Shown here one piece after another: positions 13,001 to 24,018 of a stretch of DNA of 64,000 nucleotides (position 1 is the stretch's first letter; the number at the start of each line of letters is the position of its first letter). Both the position numbers and the translations under genes were made by a program. The stretch is taken from NCBI GenBank assembly GCA_019787685.1, contig JAHNUO010000018.1, forward strand, positions 558,001 to 622,000. The letters run 5' to 3'. This DNA is from Chiua virens. Its lineage: Eukaryota > Basidiomycota > Agaricomycetes > Boletales > Boletaceae. The notes under the pieces were generated by a model that saw only the letters and a program-made list of their open reading frames with translations, was not told the origin of the DNA and ran no database searches.

Positions 13001-14522
13001 GATTTCCCTCGTCGTCAGTGGTGTCGCGCTCCTTGCGAAGTTTTCCACTTCCTAACTGAGACTTTGTAGGCTGGTTGGAAACGGCGGAACTGCTGGGCGC
13101 AGTCTTGTCCTTGTCCTTGCCTTTCGCCTTTTTCTTGGAAACGTCCTCGAGAACATCCACCTCCTCGCGAATACGCTTGCGTTCGGCTTCTTGCTGTTGG
13201 ATACCAGGGCTTGGATTTAAGGCACTAACGCCAGACGGAGATGGCTTGGAGGGATCATCACGTATAAGGGTCGGAGTGGCGGAGAGTTTTCGCGTTTCAA
13301 TGGCGTCGGTGGGGTCCGTGGATTTACTAAGAGAGGTAGTCGAAGCAGAGTGCTTCTCAGGGGACAGCCTATCCCACGAACTTTGATTACGCAACGCTTG
13401 TTGAGAGAGCATCTTCTGTTCCTGCTGTTGTTGTTGACGTTGCTGGGTAATGATCGTCTCTTGTTGTTGTTGCGATGGAGCTTGTTGTTGTTGTTGCTGG
13501 CCAGGCTGCTGCTGTAGCCCACCAGGCCGAAGCATCTCCGGCGTCATCAATGCCTGTTGCTCCTTCCTCTTTTGTGCAGCCCGGGCCTGCATGTCCTCTG
13601 CAGCAGAGTCATCCCAGCTCATGCCATCATCCGGTTCTGATTGCATGGCATCCATCGTCATGCTCCCGTGGTCCTCTATCTGACTTTGCTTCGTGCGGAT
13701 GGACATTTCTTCGGCAAGCTCTGGATCCTCCTCCTCATATGCACCATCTTCCCACTCGATATCTTCCTCCTCCTCTTCCTCCTCATTCCAGACGGCAGGG
13801 GGATAACGATGTACCGAGAGTGCAGGAGTGAACATGACGCCTTTCGTGCCTGATCGAGGGTGAGTTCCTGCGGGGAGACCGGGGGTCGGAGAAGGCGAGC
13901 GACTCGTACGGGAGGATAGGTTATTACGAACGCGCTCGATATCTTCTTGAAGCTCTTGCGGAGTCGCATGGGCAAGCTATAAAAGCGGTGCCAAGTCAGA
14001 AACGTACTCCTACAAGATAAACAACCGAACACGTACGTCGACGTTACGGTGTTTGTTGAGACGCGCGAGACGTTCAAACGGGGTCTCGATGTTTTCCGCA
14101 GGGATATACCCGACGTCCTGCGTTTTCAGCACGCGCACCAGCCACCAATAACTGTTTGTGTCGTCCATGAGGAAGAGACTGTCGCCCTTGACGACACTGG
14201 CTTGACCCTCTACTGTAGCCGCGAAGCTGTGGAGGGAATAGACCAAGTCGAAGTCGATGCTCTCGTTTGGGATAGAGAGGGAGGAAGAGCGGTCGTCGTC
14301 ATCATCCATATAGTCCATCTCGCGGTCATCCGCGTCGGAGTCGTCTTCGAGGACGGAATGCTCCTCGTCGGAAGCACCACCAGAGCCGTATTGGTTTGTC
14401 GCATCGGCGTGGGCGTGCATGTGGGAGCTCGCCATGGACTGTTCGTCACCGATGATGTGGTCGCGAAGGTCAAAGGTATCTTGTCGCTTAGGTGTAGCTC
14501 TACGAACGTGTTCCTGTGACAT
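10013..14522 (-). CDS. SH3-domain cell-polarity protein of the Tea4/Bud14 (TeaC) family, 4 exons
   Basis: Exons are 14522-14037, 13976-11564, 11496-10106 and 10051-10013, giving 1442 residues. After an acidic disordered start, residues about 92-148 form an SH3 domain (DLVYSLHSFAATVEGQ ... SYWWLVRVLK ... VGYIPAENIET). It is followed by ERLARLNKHRNVD, the signature of the fungal Tea4/Bud14 group, whose members link microtubule or actin polarity machinery to PP1. The long middle is Gln- and Ser-rich and of low complexity. It then carries a ubiquitin/RA-like stretch (ELSVIRIFAGKNVQTEATFKT, and later HRRKVFTFPKNVTVAEVIEL). The last 54-nt intron was chosen because it turns an abrupt end into an amphipathic tail (MLDEYLRQALAM). 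The SH3 assignment is strong; the function is by family. Confidence 0.86.
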
Positions 14523-15597
14523 GAGTGAATATCGTTTCCAAGTACGTGTCAATGGGTGAGAAATCGAAAATGGATGTGTGGTATATGTTTGAGTCTGGTT
14601 TCAATAAATGAGAGTCGTGCTAACAAAGATCAGAAGGACCACTGGACATGCTCCAGGACGAGCTCGCTATGGAAGATGACGAGGACGGGTCGAAGACACA
14701 GCGCAAGTTGACCCACGTAGAAGTGGCTGTGCTATTTTCCCCTTCCATCGCAACCACTCCACAGTGAGTTACATACTATAATTAACGGAACCTTAACAAG
14801 GATCCGGTGGAATTAGTCCAAAGTTCGTCGCTACATTACCAACGCTGCGTACTAATACGCGATTCTAACGGACATACTAGACTCGTAGTTTCAAAGAAAA
14901 CACTTTAGGTCGTCCCCAACAACCATGCCGAGGTGTTTCTGCAACATAATTCTACACGCCAGCTAACCCAATACATGGCGATACTATGAGCCCACCACAA
15001 GTACAAGACCATGATGTCTTGGGGAGCCTATCTGATTATCAGAACTGTTTACAAGCACGAAACAATTAAGTGTGTACAGCACAACTGTCTGGCTTTTCTC
15101 AACTCATTGACAGCTATACGTCGCCATCGATACGGTGGTTGCGTATACGTACAGGACGCTGCACAGAAATCTCCCTTTGGGAACTCGAGCTACGTGGTCC
15201 AGGCTCCATAGCCGCGGGGAACATTTGTCAGTAAATTTTACACATTTACATGAGTCTGGTTATGGCCCCACTCATATATGGTATAGTCTATCAAGACGAA
15301 TGTGCTTTCCTCCCAGTGTGATGATGATTTCATCATATTTCTGACTCGTGTACCAACATGCTGCAGGTTCAAATTCTTGAAGTAATGATATGTACGCAGT
15401 GATTGGTCGCCAAGAGCGATGGTCACGGGAATGTTTTTCAAGGGTCGTTCTCCAGTCGTAACTGCATCAGACAGACCCTGCAGGCTCACTGATTAGTAAT
15501 GATTTGGCAAGTAAACTCCTCCGAGTCAATCCCCTCTTACTTTCGCTCTTATCGCCCACTTCCTCCATAACATTCCGACTGTCGCTTGCCAGCACTA
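14523..15597. other. Intergenic with an isolated coding-like fragment
   Basis: At about 14633-14767 (+) an acidic reading frame (LDMLQDELAMEDDEDGSKTQ ...) follows a possible AG acceptor and ends at TGA. I could not attach it to any upstream exon and do not recognise it; it may be a gene remnant. The rest, including an 83-codon minus-strand frame at 15238-15489, shows nothing I can support. Confidence 0.3.
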
Positions 15598-16855
15598 AGT
15601 GGTTCAGACAGTTTCGTCCGCTACTGCACTCGCCTCATGGCCACTCCATCTAGTATGTCCGATCGAACTATATTTTATGTTATGGGCAGTTCAGCAGGTT
15701 ATTAGTTCGAAATTGTCGCTGACCATTGTCGATATCTCTCCCAAAAGTCTTTGCTACAGTTGTCGATTACTTTTGACAACATGGAGGATATGGTTTCGCT
15801 TCGAGATTGGCCGTTTTTGGTGGGAGGATGCATGGGCGGCCATTTTACTCGCAACAGGGATAATCTGGGTCATAATATATTGGGCTCTGAACTCAAGTAA
15901 GTCGGATCGCTCAAATTGTGAGGAAATGGTCTGAATCGCCACTTAGATGGTGTGATCTCTATTGTGGGCGGGTGGTTTAACTCGATTAGCTTCACCTGTA
16001 TCGTAACGTACGGATTCTTTTCTTTTTCACTGTCCCTATGCGTGTTCTCATGCCCTATCATCATTGGTCTGCACGCATGAGTGTCTTGTTTTCTGTCATT
16101 AGGATTATTCACGCCCCGCCGCCGCTTCTCAAGCTCACCTACGCCTGTGTAGCGTTCTTCGCGACATGTTGGACAATATTTATCGTCGCCAAGCTCGGGC
16201 AGTGTGTTTTGGATCCGAGATGGCATCATATTTATGCGTCCGGAAGACCCTCCTGTCTAACAACAGCGCTAATTACAATCTTTTAATTCACAAGTAAGCT
16301 CACACTCTATCTCTGGCGAATTGATTATATTTATGACGTCGGATTGGGATACCCAGCTGATTGCATCGGAGTCTCAGCTTTAGTCACCATTCCTCTATTC
16401 ATGCTCTGGAAAGTCAAACTGCCTCAACGTAAGAAGAGAATGATTCTTTCCATTTTCGCCTCCAGTGTTGTCCTAGCCTTTGGAGCCCTTTGCCATACGG
16501 TTGGCCAGATTCTGCATATTCACGTCGTGATGACTGTCGGTATGCATGCCATGGTGAGTCTGATAGAATTTGTGGCATTTAGACACCGTTCTAAATTTGC
16601 TTCCAGGTCGCTCTATCGATCATTGTCTGTAACTTGCTTGTTATCGTTACCTACACGTACAGGTTTCTGCTGCGTAACGCTGGCAAGCTCGCCATGTCGA
16701 TTGAGAGCACGGAGGAATCCAGCGAGGGTGATGATTTCACGACGCGAGCGAGGCCAGCAGCAACGGACTCATCTCTGACGACTGTTGACCTGGACATGAC
16801 TTTCACTAGTCCTGGTGCGAGTATCGGGATGGGAAACATTCAAACTCGAGTATAG
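15598..16855 (+). pseudogene. Fungal rhodopsin-domain-type 7TM protein, probably decayed
   Basis: Spaced blocks match the fungal integral-membrane rhodopsin-like domain (family known from memory). They are TWRIWFRFEIGRFWWEDAWAAI (about 15779-15844), GVISIVGGWFNSISFTCIV, WSARMSVLFSVIRI (about 16063-16104), CWTIFIVAKLG, then after an intron DCIGVSALVTIPLFMLWKVKLP, a further membrane segment, VALSIIVCNLLVIVTYTYRF, and a Ser/Thr-rich cytosolic tail ending at 16855. Two defects are visible. No AG acceptor lies immediately before the conserved WSARMS block, and an in-frame TAA (16283-16285) precedes the otherwise consistent intron 16293-16351. The first exon cannot be joined in frame either. It is best read as a pseudogene or a much-altered family member. 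Confidence 0.55.
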
Positions 16856-16960
16856 GTCAGGAAGGTCTCGTGCATGCAAAAGTCGCTTTATAGTCGTGAT
16901 ACTAGTAGATACATGCGATAGTGACTTACAGTAACTGACATTACTCAAATCAAATCAATT

Positions 16961-18003
16961 TTGAAATATGATTGCCATATGACTTGCTCTCTATTAGATC
17001 TAATATACTTTGACGGCTCCCACATTCAGGACGGCCAACTGCCGTCCTCCAATTCAGAGCCACGACCCGACGACGTTTCAGTTGTGACACCGGTTTGTCT
17101 TGACAATACATATCATGATCCCGAATCGCTCCGAGTCGATAATTTTGCTTTGCACCGACTACTACCCGCCTTTATCGTCATCTAATGGACGGGTTCGTGT
17201 TAGCATCTGCAACACGAGTCGAGGATGGCCCTCCCCTGGCTGAATTCATCATCAAAGTTGGCTCACTCGTGAGATCACAAAACACACCTCTACGTCATCT
17301 CACGCGACGGCAGAATCTACTAGACTACCTCGACGCATGCACCGGAGAAACCCTCTCGGAATGGCCCATCCGCATAGCCTCTGCCGCTTTCTGAGATACG
17401 ACGACACGCATGAAAATCGAGTCTGACATTGAATACGATGACAGGGCCTGGTTTTCGGAAAACCGCGAGATTGCAACTGGTCATGGCAACAAAATCACTG
17501 TTTGGAGTTTAGAGCCTCGGTGATATCCTTCCCTCTGACTATCGTCACAACGTACGTGCACTTGCATCAGTAAGCTCCACTTGTCCCTCATGACATCGAT
17601 TGCGGCCGACAGACATTGATTCGGGAGAAAGAATCACGTCCTTCAGGACGAGCGGTCAAGTGCGTGCACTACTAAACTTAGATAGAACATCACCACGCTG
17701 ACACTGGTTTCGGATACGCGAATTCAAAGGATTGTCAACCTCGAGGAAGCCGTCCGGGCACTCAAGAATGAGCTTGCAATGCTCCAGGTCCGCTATGAGC
17801 GCTCCGACCTCGGCGAAAAAGGAGCTCGAACCTTGAGGACATCCAATGAAGCGAAAGATCGAGACATCAATATCGACGCCCTTACTGCCGAAGTGGACCG
17901 CTGGAAATGTTCTGATGCAGCCAAACCAGAGGAGCTCGCCGCTGCACACACGAGACTCGAGGAGCGCCGTCCCGATTCGCCAGGTAAATTTCTAAATAAG
18001 TAA
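16961..18003 (+). other. Possible gene remnant: WD40-like fragment plus coiled coil
   Basis: Several short open stretches in different frames look coding. A frame around 17411-17520 reads like one WD40 blade (REIATGHGNKITVWSLEP). Residues encoded at about 17690-17980 are strongly heptad-like (RIVNLEEAVRALKNELAMLQ, then DINIDALTAEVDRW). No single consistent exon model was found. It precedes kinase gene 18118 by about 115 bp. Low confidence; it could be a degenerate relative of the WD40 gene at 49.7 kb. Confidence 0.25.
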
Positions 18004-18117
18004 CCCGACTCAATCTGAGAATGACATCATCGCACTATGTAGTACTTCCGCGCTCCGAAACGCAACTCGGAAAGAATAAGCCCCTTTTTTCATCTTCTCT
18101 TCCATATCTTCATCGCC

Positions 18118-19068
18118 ATGACATTGTCCGACTTCTCTGGTCAACCAATTAGTCATTACCGTATCACTTCGCCCGTCAGTTCGGGTGCAACCAGCTCTGT
18201 TTACGGTGCGGTCGATACAGAACGCCCTGGAAAGTATGCCATCAAGTGTATCTCCAAGTCACAACTTACCCCTAAACAACTCCTCCGTCGAACGTCTGAG
18301 GTATTTCACCACACACTGGTGTCGGGATGCCCACATGTCCAGCCATTGCAAGAGATCATCGACGAGGATACATACATGTTCCTCGTCACCGAGCTCTGCG
18401 GGGGAGACTTGTATCAGGCCATCTGGGGCTATCGGATATTCCTACGCAACGATGCGCTCATCAAGGAGACATTCCTAGACATACTCGATGGCGTCTATGC
18501 CTGCCATCAAATAGGAGTATTCCACAGGGACCTCAAACCAGAGAATATCCTGTGTACGGAAGCAGGTACTGATATCCACATCGCCGATTTCGGGCTCGCG
18601 ACCCGCAAGCGCATCTGCAGAGGCTCGCGCTGCGGTAGTCCGGATTACATGAGTCCAGGTAAATCCTCCCCACGTGTCTCCCTCGCCGCTGCTCATGTCC
18701 TCCCAGAACAATGGACGGAGGACGACTCGGAGATTGTGTATTACCCCGCCCTCGCCGATATCTGGTCACTGGGTATCATTCTGATAAACCTCGTCACCGG
18801 CCGTCGTCCATGGAACACCGCGCGTGTATCCGATGTCCACTTTAGGGCTTTCCTCGAAGACAAGGATTACCTGTATTGTACCTTGCCCATCTCTCGTCCA
18901 CTCAACGAGCTGCTCGAGTGCATTCTTTGTCCGAATCCTGTTGATCGACTCCAGATCCTGCAGATCCGCAAGGCAATTTCGAGCATGGATACGTTCTATC
19001 GGGTTCCGGGCCAGTCGTCTGATAATACGGCACTTGGATGGTCAAAGAAGGTCCCATTATTACAGTAA
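18118..19068 (+). CDS. Ser/Thr protein kinase, paralogue 1 of 3
   Basis: Exons are 18118-18658 and 18707-19068, giving 300 residues, essentially a bare kinase domain. Landmarks are SSGATSSVYGAV (Gly loop), YAIKCISK (catalytic Lys), VFHRDLKPENIL (catalytic loop), IADFGLAT (DFG) and, only after removing the 48-nt intron 18659-18706, the YMSPEQW motif (APE equivalent). The intron is stop-free and a multiple of three. DIWSLGIILINLVTGRRPW follows. The phase and place of the intron match the two paralogues at 21.7 and 40.8 kb. Those have a third C-terminal exon; here a GTAAGC donor overlaps the stop (19065), so a third exon is possible but I could not fix it. The substrate is unknown. Confidence 0.82.
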   Translation: MTLSDFSGQPISHYRITSPVSSGATSSVYGAVDTERPGKYAIKCISKSQLTPKQLLRRTSEVFHHTLVSGCPHVQPLQEIIDEDTYMFLVTELCGGDLYQAIWGYRIFLRNDALIKETFLDILDGVYACHQIGVFHRDLKPENILCTEAGTDIHIADFGLATRKRICRGSRCGSPDYMSPGKSSPRVSLAAAHVLPEQWTEDDSEIVYYPALADIWSLGIILINLVTGRRPWNTARVSDVHFRAFLEDKDYLYCTLPISRPLNELLECILCPNPVDRLQILQIRKAISSMDTFYRVPGQSSDNTALGWSKKVPLLQ

Positions 19069-19401
19069 GCATGTTGCAGCGTCATTGATCATCTGTCACG
19101 CGAGACTCAATGGTAGAAACATTGAATCCATAGATCCACAGGACATTCGCGATGATAATAGACGCATGCAGAAGCGACCGGCACATCGCATTCTCTGAGG
19201 CTTTGGGAGGGTGTCCGAGGACTTTCTCTTGTGTTGTGGTTGAGGGCTGCGAACGACCCGCACCCACTCTTTTTGTATTCTCTAATGTATGATTAGACGT
19301 AATACAATCCTTCCTGATTTATCCAACGAGGTTTTCTTATCTTGCATTAACCGACCACCGGATCCAAGAGATTCATCCAAAGCAGAGGGCAAGTCATCCT
19401 C

Positions 19402-20040
19402 ATGTCAAACCCCCACCCAAACACCATCCTATTCGCCCGCGGTACCCTCGCCCGCCTCACCCTCTGGCCCGCCCTCCGTCTCGCCGTCCACGCCTCCTGG
19501 GGCGGCCCCGAATCCGCCCAAAAACAACGCTGGCTCGCAGGCGTGCTCGTCGACCAATTCGAGTCGTTCATCGTCGATGGCAGTCCCACCACGTCGACAA
19601 CGCCCGTGCCCACACCCGCACCCACGCCAGCCACCAACGAGCCCCCACCAGACGACGCGTACGTCGAAGAGCTTCTCCTTCAAATTATGGCCGATGAATT
19701 TGAGGTCGGGCTCGAGGATGAGAGTGCAGGTGCTGTCGCGAGGGATGTCGTGAGGCTGTTTGAGAGCACACGGACGGGCGACGATAGGTTCGTCAAGACG
19801 CTCGAGGAGCAGGCAGAAAAAGTCAAGGGGAAGGTGCCGACGTACGAGAGGGGTGCGGGTAGTGGGAGCGACGAGGACGAGAGTGGGAGTAGCGAGGGTG
19901 AGTGGGAGGATGAGGAACAGATCGAGAGCGACGGAGAATCAGTGCCACAACTGTTGAATCGCGCGGAACCTCAGACAAGAGAGGAACCACAAGTGGACGA
20001 AGACGGGTTTACAATGATCAAAAGAAAAGGATGTCGATGA
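19402..20040 (+). CDS. TSR2: Pre-rRNA-processing protein TSR2 homologue
   Basis: Single exon, 212 residues. The N-terminal domain has the Tsr2 pattern LARLTLWPALRLAVHASWGG..SAQKQRWLAGVLVDQFE and, after a Pro/Thr linker, VEELLLQIMADEFEVGLEDESAGAVARDVVRLFE. The tail is very acidic, ending in VDEDGFTMIKRK, typical of the family. In yeast Tsr2 escorts Rps26 (eS26) and is needed for 20S pre-rRNA processing in 40S maturation. The stop is 73 bp from the MDH stop on the opposite strand, so the two transcripts probably overlap at their 3' ends. Confidence 0.9.
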   Translation: MSNPHPNTILFARGTLARLTLWPALRLAVHASWGGPESAQKQRWLAGVLVDQFESFIVDGSPTTSTTPVPTPAPTPATNEPPPDDAYVEELLLQIMADEFEVGLEDESAGAVARDVVRLFESTRTGDDRFVKTLEEQAEKVKGKVPTYERGAGSGSDEDESGSSEGEWEDEEQIESDGESVPQLLNRAEPQTREEPQVDEDGFTMIKRKGCR

Positions 20041-20113
20041 TAATCACACTTGTCATAAAGAGTGCATGCATTCAGACAAGATCTAGGTATTTTGAGCAGT
20101 AAAGCATCTAAGT

Positions 20114-21394
20114 CTATGAGCTCTCAACGAATGCCTTGCCCTTCTCAATGTTTTTCTTGAGCTCAGGTAAGCAAGCAGCCAGCAGCTTCTCTTCCTCTGC
20201 CGACAAGGGGCCAATGGGGTGGATGGTCTCGACACCGTTGGGCTACCCACAAAGTCAACTAATCATCAACCACAAAACAAATAGATACTCACGCCAAGCT
20301 CAACACTCGAAGAGAAGAAGTCGATGCCCTGGTCCTTGAAGAGAGGGCTCTCAACGAACGTGGGCGTCACAACACCCTTCTCGCCGTTCAAACCCCGCAA
20401 CAAGGCGTTGGTGAATTTGGCACCAGCATATGCCATCGAGAGTGTTGCGCTTCCCGCACCATCCTTGGCCTTGACAACCTCATCACCACCAAACTGAATG
20501 CGGTAAACAAGCTTTTCGTAAGTCTCGCCCTTGATTGCCTTTCCGTACGTGCTCTGCGAGAGCAAAGGAACAATGGTTGCACCACTGTGGCCACCGACAA
20601 CGGTAATAGGTGTGTCATTCGGGTGGACGCCAGTAATACCAGCACTGAAACGGGCAGCACGGACAACATCAAGGGTGGTTACACCGAAAACACGTGCGGG
20701 GTTGTAAACACCCGCCTTGGCGAGCGTCGAAGCAACAATAGGTACCGTAGAGTTGACAGGGTTAGAGATGACGAGGATGTGTGCTGTAGGGGAGACACGG
20801 CCGATGGCGCTAGCGAGATCACGGACGATAGAGGCATTAGTCTGCGGAGAAGTCAGCCTCGGCAACAGAGACGTTGACAACCACTCACGTTGAAAAGATC
20901 GTCACGGGTCATCTTCCATCATAATTTAGTATGATAAACACGACTAGACAGCGCAACGACTTACACCAGGCTACGGGCGGTGCATGATCAGATACTGTGC
21001 GACGAACAGACAACAACCAAACGAACCTTTCTTGGGACGCCAGCGGGAATAACGACAACTTCGACACCTTCAAGGGCCTCGTCCAACTTGTCAGCTGCGT
21101 AACCTTGAACCTGGTGAAACCACTCAGTTCCACCGACTTCAAACCGGGCATAATGCGATCACGCACCTCGCTTGCAGTGTCGACGTGGCTGACATCGGCA
21201 GCGACACCGGGTGCACCACGGATGTCATAAAGACTGAGAGAGGTGACCAGAGGGTCGTTTTTCAGCAACAGCGACAGAGGCTGGCCAATTCCACCTCCGG
21301 CGCCGAGGACAGCAACCTTGGTGTTGCGTGCGGCGGTGGTAGAGAAGAGACGGGATTGGCCGGAGAGAGCACGGACTGCAGCGCGGGAGAGCAT
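20114..21394 (-). CDS. MDH1: Malate dehydrogenase, mitochondrial type, 6 exons
   Basis: NAD-dependent malate/oxaloacetate interconversion. Exons are 21394-21167, 21110-21027, 20970-20965, 20912-20889, 20841-20293 and 20242-20114, giving 339 residues. An Arg/Ser-rich presequence ([19 protein letters not shown]) precedes [19 protein letters not shown] (Rossmann motif). [17 protein letters not shown] is the mobile substrate loop, [11 protein letters not shown] follows, and [16 protein letters not shown] holds the catalytic His. The Pro-Gly of the loop is encoded by a 6-nt exon (CCTGGT) bounded by CCCGTAG and GTAAGT. Without it the invariant loop loses two residues. All introns are GT-AG, 47-56 nt. 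Mitochondrial targeting is inferred from the presequence; a peroxisomal signal is absent. Confidence 0.96.
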
Positions 21395-21684
21395 CGTTGT
21401 CGTTGTGGTCGTCGTAGAAGGAGTAAGAGTTGAGTCTCTGGTGGGCTTGATTTTATTTGCTCGGGTCTGCCGGGAATTGCCGAACTACCTTCGGAACGAG
21501 CACACCGACATGATCCAGGTCAGGGACAAAAGTTGGCGGATATCCGCGGTAAGAAGTACTTTGCATATATTGTAGAGACTGAAAACCGTCTATGTAGCGA
21601 TAATAATAATGACAATATGATATCGAGAGCTGTCCAGCAAATTAAACGCTGTTTGATAGTCCAAAGCTGCCAATCGTAGAAAGT

Positions 21685-22812
21685 CTAGCTTGAAGAACAC
21701 AACGGCACTTCGACCAGACTCTCTTCAATCAGAGCATCAAAGATTTTCTTTTTGCCATCTTCTGGCATTTCATTGACGCATGTCTTCTCACTAGGTCAAA
21801 ACATGAGTTCCAACCGAACGCCACCCGAGAAAATGGAATGGGAGAGACTTACGAATCGACCAAGTTCAACAACTGCGGCTCGGAAGGAGCATTGGATGAC
21901 CGACGTGGTATGTAACTATAGAACGTCTCCATCTCGAGAACGGCCTCCCGGATGGCCGGGATCGACATCCTTCTCATAGGAACCGGGTTCCAGATCCGAT
22001 AAAGCAGTTCACTCAGAGGCTCCGAGACGGGCAAAGTATGCAACAGGTAGCCTCTGTCGGAAACGAACGCCGCATACTTCTCGTCCGTTCGGCAGGCTAC
22101 CTCCCACGGGTATTGGCAAGTGACCATGTTGAACAGAATCACGCCCAAGGACCAGATGTCTGCCGCGTCCGCGTAATAGAAGACATCTCTTTCGTCCCAG
22201 CATTCTCAAGGCGAGTCAGTTCCATCAACAATGTGCGCTGGCGAAGAGTAACTGACCTGGTGCCATGTAAGAAGCGGTACCACACCCACCATCCCGACAG
22301 ATACGACGGTTGGTAGACAACCCGAAGTCACTTATCCTGATTCGAGTTCCGTCTGCATCACACATGATATTTTCGGGCTTGAGATCTCGGTGGTAAATAC
22401 CCTTCCTATGGCACGCGAATATGCCGTCTATGATGTCTACAAATACCTGCTTTATGAGGGCGTCGTTCTTCCAATACGCCTTCCACTTCCAGATCGCCTT
22501 GAACATGTCCGTCTCGACCAGAGGCATCACGAGGAAGAAGTGCTTGTCCTCTTCAAAACATTCATAAAGTGACATTATGTTCGGGCACAAAACCACGGCA
22601 TCATGGTTCTCCATTTCCGCTCTTTGCTGACGTCTTTGCTGAATGACTCTACTCTTTCGAACGCACTTGATAGCGTAAAGAGGCGACATCTTCAGGGTGT
22701 GGTCTACGGCCTGGTATACGCTGCCAGCAGCACCAATACCGAGAACGGAAGTGAGAAGGTAAGGACCGACTTGCTGTCCGCAGAAATCTGGTCCCTCCAC
22801 TGGCATTGCCAT
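21685..22812 (-). CDS. Ser/Thr protein kinase, paralogue 2 of 3
   Basis: Exons are 22812-22257, 22204-21853 and 21790-21685, giving 337 residues. The kinase core has VLGIGAAGSVYQAV, YAIKCVRK, GIYHRDLKPENIM, ISDFGLST, then across intron 1 SYMAPECWDE, and DIWSLGVILFNMVT. The third exon, reached through a GTAAGT donor placed right at the would-be stop, adds a tail with TCVNEMPEDGKKK. The kinase at 40.8 kb has a corresponding TCVAPMEDEKK tail, which supports both models. Family closest to the fungal Ran1/Sks1-like small kinases by eye, but this is not certain. It lies 290 bp from MDH on the same strand. Confidence 0.83.
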
Positions 22813-24018
22813 TTGAGAGCGCTGAAAAGCGAGAGGTAGAAGGCAGTCTTCGGGTTCAAGCGATAGCTGTGGTAGCAGGTCAAGTTGTGCGCCAACCAGA
22901 AGCCCCTCATCGAAACCCCTAAATAGCCTCTTGACTGAATCACAGTGGCTGAGTGCTGAGCGCTGAGCGCTGAGCCTTGAGCTGATTTTAATTCTGACCA
23001 GCTCATCGGGTATAGATCCCTTCCTAAAATAGAAACATCATCCATACAGACTCTTTAAAGTTTGCAAGGTTCTTTCCGGGAGTGATTTTCTGAGCTTCTA
23101 CTATGGGGCAGCCTCCCCACCACTCACTACTTCCATGCTCCCAACCTCTCCTGCCTCATCTGCTGCCTCTGAGGATGGTTGGTGATAACGAAGCGGCTCA
23201 AGTTGAGGACCCCGCGGATTTCCCGGTGTCACTCTCATCGGCCCAGGTGATAAAGTGGCCAATCTTGATGTTCACAAATTACTAGATCTTTTGTCACAAA
23301 AACCTTCCGGGGTTACCGTACCGTAGCACATTATGGGAAGCCGTTAGGTTGCCAGGAGGCTTGACCTAGTAACCAGCTGGCGGCTTCCCCTGGCTACTGT
23401 TGCTGCTCCTGTCAATTGGTCGTTCAAGTTCCCGTAGCTATGTACCAGAATAGTGCCTGGTTTAAATCTGTCCAAAACTCGGGGACTGAGGTTTTCACGG
23501 AGTCATGCAAGAAACTAATTTTAAAAAGGTGAGCGAGATATATATATCATGCACATGGAGAATCTACTCAATTTTGGCCGTACTAAATCCCTTGAAAACC
23601 GCGGAATGCACGTGGTGCTCGCATAAGCTACTCCGATAAGTGTTCGTGTGTAGCCGCTACGGTAAACAGTTTATTAACTTGGGAGTGCGAATCACAAGTG
23701 ATTTGGGTTTATAGATGGGTGAGTACCACTGAATGCTCACTTAGCTGATCCAGGTAAGGGGTCCAGGCGTTGAATGACATCTAGGGTACCGTAACATTGA
23801 CATTTACATGCAGCAATGTCCGTGGGCGCTCAAGCGTTCAGGTGTAAATCCTAGGGTGTGAAGTCTGCACAATTGGGATGTTCGTTGGAGCTGTACCTCT
23901 CGACTAAATGCGCTTATGAAGGGGCCTATCGGGGCTGCCGGCTCAATGTTGACGACCCCTTTCCAGGAGCCTTCTACATATATTCCTGCCTCAGTCCTTT
24001 CCCCTGCTTTTGGCTCTC
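22813..24018. other. Intergenic, no gene; short tandem TGAGCGC repeats
   Basis: Upstream of kinase 2 at about 22948-22985 there is a short tandem run of an 8-nt unit (TGAGCGCT-like). The remainder to the JEN1 start has only short frames and nothing recognisable. Confidence 0.4.

Noticed and set aside
14633..14767. Acidic coding-like fragment considered as an extra exon
   Set aside because: It lies on the plus strand with no joinable upstream exon or start; kept only as a note in the intergenic entry.
22948..22985. Short TGAGCGC tandem run considered as a regulatory array
   Set aside because: Too few units, no matching run near the other kinases; probably simple sequence.
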